64,000 bases of DNA from Ligula intestinalis (lineage: Eukaryota > Platyhelminthes > Cestoda > Diphyllobothriidea > Diphyllobothriidae), in assembly GCA_036362985.1 (NCBI GenBank), contig JAYGXS010000003.1, positions 84,264,117-84,328,116 of the forward strand, in the 5' to 3' direction. The first letter of the stretch is position 1. Every line of letters starts with the position of its first letter. Shown here piece after piece: positions 55,495 to 64,000 of this stretch. The position numbers and the translations under genes are program-made. The notes below the pieces were generated by a model that ran no database searches, was not told the origin of the DNA, and saw only the letters and a program-made list of their open reading frames with translations.

Positions 55495-56506
55495 TGTACC
55501 AGTTAGATGGTAGGGGTTTGTACACCCCGACCTTTATTTGTAACAATGACAGAATGCGAAGCAGAAGTCACCATAGAGGACTGATTTAATGTGGTCGTAA
55601 ACAATAAGTGTCAGGGAGGACCTTTGGAAAAAAGTAACAGCGATAATTCTACAAGTTTGAATTCTTGAAAATAGTAAAATACAAATTCAATATATACACA
55701 CATGAATATATGTACATATAATACACTGCGTACTCATCAGGGTGAGAAATAGACTAGGAGGGACTCTCGGGTTTCTCTCGTTTGCTCTCTAAAACGAGAA
55801 AACAAATAAATCAGAAAAACAGTAAAAATTGACAAGCGTTATAGAAAAGTTCAGGTCGCTACCATCATAAGCTTATTTACGTAACTGTCATCTGCTGAAG
55901 AAGCATGATTAAGAATTAATTAGCCACAAGCAGGTATAACTTCGAGTCCATTTTCAGAAATTTATCAATGGGATTCTGGACAAGCGGGCAATTTAAAAGG
56001 CAGTCTTATTATTAACTAGCCCAAGGTAGGCATTTTTCACAAGTGAATCAGGGTTTACCGAAGGCAAACTGTATTGCAGGACTCGCAACGCTAAAGCCTG
56101 TACTGGCTTCCAACCACCATAAAATTGCGCACAGAGCAGCACGGGGGGACGGAGAAATTCACAGTCATTTGATTATAGGATGGCATCACGCCATCGAACG
56201 CCTAAGCCTGTCAGAAAAATCGCGGAAAAAAAGAAGACTCACCGCCGTATACATAAGACGAAAACGCACTTCACAGTGAAGCTGAAATATTTTCATGGGA
56301 GTTAAAACTACAACGCCACCGGGAATCTGGAGTTAGATGAACAACATGAGCCTGCTGTGGTGCACACATAGAATGGTCAAAAACCAACATTTTATGAATT
56401 TACGAATGCAAAAAAACGATAGCCTGGTCTTTGTCGGGTAGACTAATGAAAAAGCGAACGATGGAAGCCAACCATTCAAAAGCACAATAAGCAAAGCAAA
56501 GGATAC

Positions 56507-56593
56507 CTGGATGCAATTGCCTGAGATGCCTCCTCCGGGCTGAATTTTGCGTAAAGGCGCGACCACAAATTGCACAAGAAAACGCTCGCAGTT
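56507..56593 (-). CDS. C2H2 zinc-finger exon 7 (type B)
   Basis: The exon lies between GTTTCAG and GTATCC. It encodes LRAFSCAICGRAF, helix QNSARRR and HLRQLHP. The helix Leu is Arg here, unusual for the hydrophobic core. Paralogue of exon 16 at 21303. Confidence 0.8.
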
Positions 56594-57733
56594 CTGAAAC
56601 CGAAATAACAGAAAAGCTCATAAACTATTGCAGAGCTGATATATTTATTTAGATTGGCTTTCACCTCCTCAGGGGAGATAAGCATGTCTCTTTACCTGGA
56701 CAGTAAACCTCCATCTGACATTGGGAGCACAATGCAGAAACTAGAACTATCGACTCCTTCGCTACTTCACTCTTAATTCTGGCTGCGATATGTACACGAT
56801 GCATTTATGCTCATTACAGGCAAAAACCACATAAAAGGAGTCCTTGAAAGTCCAGAAACATGCAAATTTAAGTACATGAGTAGTTATGAAACAGGAACGT
56901 CGAATTTCCGCGTGATAATACAGATCGCATTATGCTTAATGCTAGGGGAGTTTTTATTCCTGTATCCTATATCCGAATTTCACCCTCGCAAACTATAGAC
57001 TTTATTTATCCCAAGTGCCAGTAACCTGACCGACTGGAGGGCGAAATAGGGAGCAGCTGATGGTGTAGCCCAAGGCCTCGGTCCAACCTAAGCCTCAACA
57101 CTGCGGCCGTCGCAGGCGAAGACGCCTATGCGCGGGGTGAGCGCAGCACCGATTACCTACCTCTCTGGCCAATTTACCACATGCTGTCTTACATCGCCGA
57201 CTATCTCGTGGATGACAAGATAATGTCCAGACAGTCTGAAATTTGCTATAGCGAGCTGCCTAGGCTCATCTACGAGTGCGACACTTGCCCCGGTTTTTTA
57301 AACATGCATTAGACATTCTAAGGGTTGGTCCAATCTTGCCCCAGCGAGCCACTGAGTCTGAACCTGAGTTCTCATAGGGACAAGGATCCCCTGTCAAATA
57401 TCGTGCTAGATTCAAACGCGTCATATTTTATACAACGAGAGATGCCTGAGGATGAACTATCCAGGGTCAGCCGCACCTGCTCTTTTTCTCTGCCCCCTCC
57501 CATGCAACAGTCAGATAATCAGACGAGGTGCCCGAAGAATGCTAGACAAATCGTCTACGTGTGCCACACACGTCCTATTGCTCACAACGTCTATTGGACA
57601 GTAAGAAATGCGCTTATTTGCCGTGAAGTTGAATTTCTGAGGGTTAATCTCACTCGCTCTCTTTACCATGCATCAGTTAATTGCCTGAAACAAGGGCAAA
57701 AAGACGAGGAACATGAAATGAAAAGAGGCATAC

Positions 57734-57820
57734 TTTCATGCACAGTGTTAATATGCGTTTTCAGGGCTCCCTTCGCTTTGAAAGAACGGCCACAAACATC
57801 ACACGGGAAGGTGTGCCGAT
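57734..57820 (-). CDS. C2H2 zinc-finger exon 6 (type C)
   Basis: The exon lies between GTTTTAG and GTATGC. It encodes HTFPCDVCGRSF, helix AKGALKT and HINTVH. Directly upstream on the plus-strand side (57665) is an unoccupied version of the LINE target site. Confidence 0.83.
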
Positions 57821-58497
57821 CTAAAACAAAAAAACAGAATAGAGTAAGATAATGCAATGTACCAGAGGCTGCGTTTACTTGCTCTAAGGCTTCCTTTACG
57901 TTCGAGGATAATAACATTTTCATTTACTGTATCACCGAAAGATAACGGTTGAGCGAAATAGTGACAGGTAGGGGTTAAGTAATATTGCGAAAAATGTCAA
58001 GAGTTAGGCTTTGGGTTCGTGTGAACTGTAGCATTTAGGTTTAGAGTACGGTTGAGAATGCATTTTACTTTTATGTTAGCCTTAATGCACAATAATATTT
58101 ATCCCTCCTGAAAAGGAAGCCTGCTACTTTTAGTGGTGGGGACATTCCTACTTCTGCAGAAGTTATCTGTACTGTTACTTGTCCATCTAAAGTTCGGGAA
58201 TTTTCGAAATTCGCGGGAGTTCAGGAGAGTAACCTGTGCTAAGTTCACAGTGTTACTGTACACTGAATAATGAGCCTGTGGGTAGCCTGTCAAACCCCAT
58301 GAGAGATTAAAAAGCGTCAATTTTTTTCAGTGAGAAATGCGCTAGGTTGTCCTGATTATGAATTCTCCAGGGCCAGTCTGGCTCGCTCCCATTCTCTGCC
58401 CCTCCCATGCACCAGTCAATTGCGTGTTACAAGGAATATTAGCAAACACAGAGCAGACGAGGGGAAAGCTCGAAGAAGGAAACAAAAAGAGGCGTAC

Positions 58498-58584
58498 TTT
58501 TGTGCATAGCGTAAACGTGCTTCCTCAGTTCTCCCTTCCGTTTGAAAGAATTGCTACAAATAGCACACGTGACGGTTTGCTGAT
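58498..58584 (-). CDS. C2H2 zinc-finger exon 5 (type D)
   Basis: The exon lies between GTTTCAG and GTACGC. It encodes QTVTCAICSNSF, helix RKGELRK and HVYAMH. It lies only 270 nt from exon 4. Confidence 0.82.
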
Positions 58585-58854
58585 CTGAAACAAATAACAG
58601 AACAGTAAGAGGAAGATTAAAATTATCATTCTACGAATGAGTGAAATACGAGGGCATCGGCTTGTACCATGCCGTCGCATGCGCCGTCAACTGCCAAAAA
58701 ACTTTCCAGTCCTCATTAAAATCCATTCAACGAGCAACCCAAAAGCAGCATGCAGCTACTGCAGCGACTAACACGGCGGTCTGACTTTGATTCTATGGCT
58801 GACAGATAGAGGGCATTGCGAATGCAAAAAACATACATTAAAATGAAGGCGCAC

Positions 58855-58941
58855 TTTTGTGGACACAATTGATATGCTTTTCCATGTCTATCTTCCGCGA
58901 AAATCCAAAGCCACAGATCTCACATTTGAACTTGCGTACTT
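58855..58941 (-). CDS. C2H2 zinc-finger exon 4 (type A)
   Basis: The exon lies between TTCACAG and GTGCGC. It encodes RKFKCEICGFGF, helix RKIDMEK and HINCVH. The conserved intronic module lies about 176 nt upstream at 59117. Confidence 0.82.
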
Positions 58942-59116
58942 CTGTGAAAGGAAAAAAGCAAAAAAAAACAACTTAATTCGTTTAAGATTTTGCAAACTGG
59001 ACAGAGTCATAAAATGCCCATTTTACTGTCCTCTTAAACGAACAAAAGCTTTAGTCCGAAGGAATGGCACTTGATCAAGACTGGCTTGACACAGGAGGTA
59101 CTTAACAATATAAGGT

Positions 59117-59155
59117 TTGCAGGATCTGCATATGGTTCAACGCGATGGTCTGTTA
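59117..59155 (-). repeat. Conserved intronic module, copy 4
   Basis: The minus frame reads LTDHRVEPYADPAN, preceded by CVALSVRDKN. The position relative to the type-A exon matches copies 1 and 3. Confidence 0.65.
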
Positions 59156-59265
59156 AGGACAGCACATTTTTGTCACGTACACTCAAAGCCACGCAAGCTT
59201 GACAAACAGAGAGCAGGTAAAAAGAGGAAGGGAAGCTCAGAGAAGCAAACAAAAAAGAAGCGTAC

Positions 59266-59352
59266 TTTTGTGCACATTGTTGAAGTGGTCCTTCAGGGCT
59301 TCCCGCCTTTTGAAAGAGGAGCCACAAACATCACACGGGAAGTTTCGCAGAT
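59266..59352 (-). CDS. C2H2 zinc-finger exon 3 (type C/D)
   Basis: The exon lies between GTTTCAG and GTACGC. It encodes RNFPCDVCGSSF, helix RREALKD and HFNNVH. Ligands and frame are intact. Confidence 0.83.
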
Positions 59353-59709
59353 CTGAAACAAAAAACGGTAGAGTAAGAAACCTACATTTACCACAGACTG
59401 GGTTTGCTTGCGCCAATGCTCCTTTTACTTTAAAGGATAATAAATTTCTAAGTCCACAAGAAACACACAATATTAGGACTAGGAAAAAGAAACCGCGAAA
59501 TCATGAAATCGCGTAAGTTGTACATATCATTTTTCTACAGGCCGGCTAGACAGGACATCGGCCGGTTGTTTGAATATATCAATAAGCCGGGCAGTAACAA
59601 CACGGCGTTAGCGCGTACGTCTGGGCGTGTCACTCAGAAAATCATTACAAACACAGAACCGACAAAAAAACATAGGTAGGCTCGAAGAAGGAAACAAAGA
59701 TAGGCGTAC

Positions 59710-59793
59710 TTTCGTGCACATCCTGTACGTGCCTTCTCAGGCTTTTCCGTTTAAAAGAATCGCCACAAATATCGCACGTGACGTTATGCAGAT
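59710..59793 (-). CDS. C2H2 zinc-finger exon 2, one codon short
   Basis: The exon is 84 nt, between GTTTCAG and GTACGC. It encodes HNVTCDICGDSF, then RKS-LRR and HVQDVH, so the Cys-to-His gap is 11 instead of 12. The reading frame and both phases are kept because exactly one codon was lost. Zinc geometry may be impaired. Confidence 0.8.
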
Positions 59794-60149
59794 CTGAAAC
59801 GAAAAACGACAGACTAAGAGATTTCAATGTAACAGAGACTGGGTTTGCTTGCTGTAAAACTTCCTGTACGTTAAAGAGTAAGGAAAATTGTCAGTGTAAA
59901 AAAAACACCATATTAGTGAAGGATCACGCTAGGAAAATGTTGGGAGCCCAACACGTGAGTAATAACTCGGGCCTTCCTGAGGGCCCTAGAACAAAGGAAT
60001 CGGACAGGCCACCGATGCATGCAGAGTGGGCAAAGAGAGCGACTTTGAAAAGCCGACACGCTTGCACGAAAGGACAAGCACGGGCCGGGGTCTGCCAGCC
60101 GTGAAGTCATGTCTGGCCAGAGGCACAGCGTGGGCGCGCCAAGCGTCAC

Positions 60150-60510
60150 CTGAGGACACGATGGCTGAGGTACGAAGGCTGCCTGTAGATACCACTCTTG
60201 GAGGGCCAATAGGGAGGCTGCGGGCAGAAGGGCATTCTGCTGCTGGGAGACACGGAACTCTGTTGCCGAGACGCGCTGCCGACGACCCGAGATTCTGCTG
60301 CTGGAGACACAGGACCATGTTGCCCTAGACGAGAAACTGCTACCGAGGTGAGATCGACGACACAGTACACGCTGCTGACGGACACAGAAGACCAAGCTGC
60401 CGGACACGCAGAAGACAGAGCGTATTTACAAGCAGAAATAGTGACAGTAAATTATTAAATGCTATCCTGTTCTGCCTTCTCTTCCTAACACGCAACTGGG
60501 GGATATTAGC
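60150..60510. repeat. Dispersed repeat R1, copy 2
   Basis: This matches 18940-19215 in the order of shared strings and adds CTTCCTAACACGCAACTGGGGGATAT-like sequence (about 60480-60510). A third partial copy is at 61110-61200. Confidence 0.55.
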
Positions 60511-61109
60511 AATGTTGACACAAGAACACGCAGGGTTATAACAGAGACGACAGATATTTAATCCCACAGTCAAGGCTTCACAACAAACGCAACTAAACGG
60601 ACACGTGGCGTGCAGACAGAACTGGCATGTGATACAGCCTCTATAAAGGTATTTTCCTCGCAGTAAAGCTGTTCCAGGTTATCCCGGCTTCCCTGACTTG
60701 TGATTTTGGGAACCATCTAGTGTCGACACCAAGAGCTTTCGATATATTCACAGGGAGGCTCATTGAGCGCTCATCAAATGTGTTCATCCCTTTGTGCCTT
60801 ATGGCTCACTCTCAAGCTCCGCCAGCATCCGAACGGTGGCAGTGGCGGCTAATAATATAGGCAGAATGGGACGCGTAACGTGATTGGTTAGCGCCCATCT
60901 TAGCATTGATGAGAACGAGAGAGAGTCACAGCAAGTTGAGGCTAGGCCCTTCTTGCACCCTTTTCAGATATTGTTTCCAGTTTCAAATGGTTATTTTCGT
61001 ACCTCCGTGTAACATTGATGGAAGTGCCGCCAAATTTAAATGTCGCATAGCACACGTAGCTTTTGAGGATGAAAACTACAACAGGAGGGAAAGGCTGTAA
61101 AAGATTAAC

Positions 61110-61200
61110 TGATATTTGTTCTGCCTTCTCTTCTTAACACGCAACTGAGGGGGGGGGGTATAACTGGTGTTGAAACAGGAACACACAAGGTTATAAAAAT
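61110..61200. repeat. Dispersed repeat R1, partial copy 3
   Basis: It shares CTGCCTTCTCTTCTTAACAC and the following ACGCAACTG with the R1 copies. It includes a 10-G run. Confidence 0.5.
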
Positions 61201-61209
61201 TGGCGACGC

Positions 61210-62300
61210 AGGTGATAACTGCACACGCAAGCTTATAACAGAAGAAAGGTTAACAGGCTTTGCGTACAGTGTTATCCTGAAAATTTATGTTTCGCAATCT
61301 GTCACTTCATGATATTTGCCTATTTCTGCCTGGGACCTAAAAACTTAAAATTGGCAAGAACTTGTTAAATAGAAATAAGCAGACACAGCTCACATGGCCG
61401 GCTAAACTGGACACGGAAACACGCACTACCTAGAACGCATGTGGCTTTGTGTCAAATCCTGCGGAAATTAAGTTCAAGAGAAAGGTGAGCGATGGTCCCT
61501 CAAATAATACAAAGTGATTGTCCCACATATTCAATGTCACACAAGGAGTATGTCTGCAAAACTTTCCCGGATCAAAATTTTACTTGACTGCGCTGCAAAT
61601 ACAGTCTCACAATTCTTAAAGAAAAAACATCTAAAACGTCATGACCAGTGAATCTTATTCATCATTACTAACGTTATGCATTTTTTTAAAAGAGGAAAAC
61701 ATAGAAAAGCACACAGGGATTGCTGGGTCGGAACCCTCGAAACTTTTCCATGTAGGCTCGACAAAAAACGCGTGACTGGGCCTTCAGGTGATTACGAGGC
61801 TCAAAGCTCAAAACGGGCGTATCTACCAGAAAGCCTAGGGGTAACTTTGAGGAACCCATCCATGAGCCGAACCCCTTACAGTTGCGTTAAACAAGGGGCC
61901 ATTTAGCTAACAGCTGCATTGAAAGAAGCAAAAAGGTAAGTTCAAGAAACAGTTAGGATGAAACAGATGCGACCAATGGAACGACCACGTTAACGGCCCC
62001 AGGTTTCGAATTACCTTTCGTGCTCATCGTTAGGGATACTCATGAAAAACGATAATAGGGATGTAAGGAGCGTTGCACTTGTAGGCCGTGGGGGCCAGAA
62101 AACACCACGAAACTGTTTATAATGATGGCTATGAGTGCGAATCCAAAGTATCAAGCTAACCAACTGCTTAAACCAACGATCATGGCATTATGAGCAGTAA
62201 AGTTCTGTAGCGAGGTCCGCGTGAAGATATAGCGGGCAAGAAAAACAGCCCGGGGGAATCAAAAGAGACATAACAGTAAAGATCGGAGGGGGGAGGGGGG
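61210..62300. other. Intron 5' of finger exon 2, duplicated sequence
   Basis: Blocks at 61920-62270 are paralogous to 29960-30690 (for example GATAATAGGG, GGGGGCCA, GAAACATAACAGTAAAG-type strings). No additional finger exon is seen. A module-like string CATTGAATATGTGGGACAAT occurs on the minus strand near 61520-61545. Confidence 0.5.
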
Positions 62301-62312
62301 GAAGAGACGTAC

Positions 62313-62399
62313 TATTATGGACACAGTCCATGTGGAATTTCAGGTATTTCTTCCTGGAAAAACCTTTGGCACAAAACTCGCAGGTCCACATCAGAAGTT
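62313..62399 (-). CDS. C2H2 zinc-finger exon 1 (type E), most 5' found
   Basis: The exon lies between TTTTCAG and GTACGT. It encodes LLMWTCEFCAKGF, helix RKKYLKF and HMDCVH. A G-rich tract on the plus strand (62287-62302) lies just past the donor. No upstream start exon is identified between here and 63.6 kb. Confidence 0.82.
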
Positions 62400-62827
62400 C
62401 TGAAAACAAAATAGATGAGAAAAACAGTGTTCAAAAGGAAGTCTGCAATCAACAGCTTATACATTTTAATGGGTTGACTGTTGGCGATAAGTGACGACTT
62501 AAATCTAAAGAAATCGGAGAAGTCACTGCATGGGCCTTCAATAACTGCAGAGGAAGCTCGGTTACTGAACCCTTATCAACTACGACACGTCAAGTAAGAA
62601 TGCTTAAAAGTGTTCATCACCAACAGGTTTGCGCGAGCGCACAGAAATCATCAATGGGGAGTTCGGAATAAGTGCATTGCTAAAAAATGAAAAAACGCAG
62701 GTTACATTTCCGTCCAGGAATCAAATTACATGCTCAGCAGCAGTAAAATTGTAAAATCAGTCTAACTACCACTCGGTATCCAAGGCGTCGAGATGAATTC
62801 TCTCGAAAAAAACTACCATATATCGAA

Positions 62828-62940
62828 GTAACGCCAACCTTGACCGACAAGACAGTTCGACTGCCGGTTTCGACGAGCTACACTGTGTGCACGATAGCAT
62901 GCTATTGTATGGACAGTAAATTATGCGACGAAGCAGACTT
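62828..62940. repeat. Intronic repeat R2, copy 2
   Basis: Paralogous to 31121-31220 through GTAACGCCAACCTTGACC, ACAGTTCGACTG and ACTGTGTGCACGATAGCATG. Confidence 0.6.
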
Positions 62941-63615
62941 TCTTTCGCAAGTTTCTAGTCACGGACTACAATTTTGCACTATGGTGCCGTCAGGGCAGCT
63001 ACTTCAAAGAGAAAGAGAGGCCACATTCTCGCAGTGTGCAATCATACTCCCCGGTTGCCTAGCGCAACGATAGATGGCGGATAAAAAACAAAGACTTTCA
63101 GTAAAGGCCAGCTGCGGAATAAACCTGGCTCTCGGGTCAGACGAATAAGCAGTCGCGGAACAGCAGCGACAATGTTACCAGGACTTGGAAGACCGTGAAC
63201 TGGCATTTCGACTGCTTATGACAATAACCTATTTCGCTACCACTGAGGCCGACTGGATCAAGCATGATTATAGATTTACAAAGAAAAATCAAGTACGTTC
63301 CATCAAGACTAGTTGATACGATGCATTACGCATAATTCGAAGAATTCCTCATTTTACAGACTTATAGTCTCCATTAAGCTGTATGCTTTTGAGGAAGAAG
63401 ACTTGTCGAGCACCGGATCAATTGGTTTATTGTCCTGAGCTTTCGACCTGTTACAGGAGTTCATCTGCAGAGATAAGAAGCAGCACACAAAAGGAGGGTA
63501 ATTATAGTGGCCAAAGACCAATCAAATGTCAGCGGTCGTCAAGAGAAAGAACACATCGACCAGAAGGATGGAGGTCGGGAGGGGGGGGAATTATAGTGGT
63601 AAACGCGTATTAACT
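62941..63615. other. Intergenic or intronic stretch, nothing recognised
   Basis: Short frames only, with no splice-flanked finger and no element motif until the Penelope fragment at 63617. Confidence 0.45.
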
Positions 63616-63616
63616 G

Positions 63617-64000
63617 TCAGTGAAGACGGCTGTCTCCGTCATTGCAACGTATCTTATAGACAACTGCAGAGGTTTCGGTAGGAAGCAGTCTGTCTTTGGG
63701 TTGCATCACACGCCAGCGTATTGTTGTCTCAGGTCGATGGGCTATGCCCACTCCAGCGGGCTGTAACAGTCGTGAGACTCCTTTTATGTAGGGAATGACC
63801 CTCCAGACGTCAAGTTGTTGTTGCATCGGCCGTTGTGTGTTTACTGGACGCCTGCTGCGTTTGATAAATGACATCGGGTATCGATTGGCTTAAAAGAGTT
63901 TATAAAGGTACTGTTGTTCAACTCTTCTGTCCGCAGGAGTGCTACCGTGGGTTTCAACTCTTTTGAAAAGAGTACGAACGCAACTGAGTTTGTGATACAT
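63617..64000 (-). pseudogene. Penelope-like element fragment at the window edge
   Basis: The minus strand from 64000 reads HKLSCVRTLFKRVETHGS, then YPMSFIKRSRRPV, the linker LQPAGVGIAHRPETTIRWR and VVYKIRCNDGD, the entry to a GIY-YIG nuclease. It ends there. A stop lies near 63890. It is the same domain order as the copy at 5.0-6.1 kb, and the rest of the element is outside the window. Confidence 0.8.

Larger units (their letters stand above)
53935..56700 (-). repeat. Segmental duplication unit, right copy
   Basis: This is the paralogue of 20080-21640, including the type-B finger exon. It is interrupted between about 54020 and 55500 by unrelated DNA and a CR1 fragment. Confidence 0.75.

Noticed and set aside
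59913..60407. 164-codon minus frame as a gene
   Set aside because: It lies in dispersed repeat R1 and reads through low-complexity sequence. The other copies are not open in the same frame.
1..64000. CRISPR array, bacterial operon or prophage
   Set aside because: There are introns, LINEs, SINE-like repeats and no ribosome-binding-site-spaced gene runs. The regularly recurring units are finger exons, not spaced direct repeats.

Overview
This is eukaryotic, intron-bearing, repeat-dense DNA from a draft assembly (a 10-N gap lies at 10431-10440). The mix of CR1-like, RTE-like and Penelope-like retroelements, a CPHC zinc-finger repeat with the SLVGHLRIH motif (51.4-51.9 kb), and very AT-rich intergenic DNA suggests a flatworm, most likely a diphyllobothriidean tapeworm such as Spirometra or a relative. 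That assignment is inference from recognised element families; no host housekeeping gene is present to test it. There is no bacterial or viral gene content, so the long open frames are mostly retroelement debris.

The main content is a modular C2H2 zinc-finger locus. On the minus strand, from 62.4 kb down to 21.3 kb, I find 16 separate exons that each encode exactly one C2H2 finger. Fifteen are 87 nt and one is 84 nt. Each follows an AG acceptor with a pyrimidine tract, each is followed by a GT donor, and every one is phase 1 at both ends, so any exon can be joined to any other in frame. Joining two exons leaves 7 residues between the last His of one finger and the first Cys of the next, which is the spacing of the classical inter-finger linker, although the linker sequence is not TGEKP. 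All 16 keep an open frame and all have different recognition helices. The array grew by segmental duplication (for example 20.1-21.6 kb and 53.9-56.7 kb), and its large introns are mostly explained by inserted retroelements. A decayed inverted copy of three finger exons lies on the plus strand at 7.2-9.04 kb; all three have lost a zinc ligand or gained a stop.

Layout: 0-3.3 kb, CR1-like element (minus); 3.5-7.2 kb, mosaic of a tRNA-like repeat and Penelope, CR1 and RTE fragments; 7.2-9.04 kb, decayed inverted finger exons; 9.04-10.24 kb, three copies of a tRNA-derived repeat; 10.4-12 kb, gap, minisatellite and AT-rich DNA; 12.0-12.4 kb, mariner-type MITE; 13.1-13.6 kb, second Penelope lineage; 14.8-15.5 kb, a secreted mucin-like gene with a short intron and a possible GPI-anchor tail; 16-20 kb, repeats only; 20-31 kb, finger array interrupted by a complete LINE with clear target-site duplications (22.06-25.58 kb); 31.3-31.5 kb, an internally deleted non-autonomous derivative of that LINE; 32-35 kb, CR1 relic; 36-39 kb, two finger exons and an RTE fragment; 40.5-43.4 kb, transposase relic and another LINE relic; 45.6-49.9 kb, nearly complete CR1-like element whose ORF2 carries only three nonsense codons; 51-54 kb, CPHC zinc-finger repeat; 54.5-55.5 kb, 5'-truncated CR1; 55.5-62.4 kb, the densest finger-exon cluster; 63.6-64 kb, Penelope fragment running off the window.

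Finger exons carry the host signal; everything else except the mucin-like gene is mobile-element history. Coordinates of element ends are approximate unless a target-site duplication is stated.
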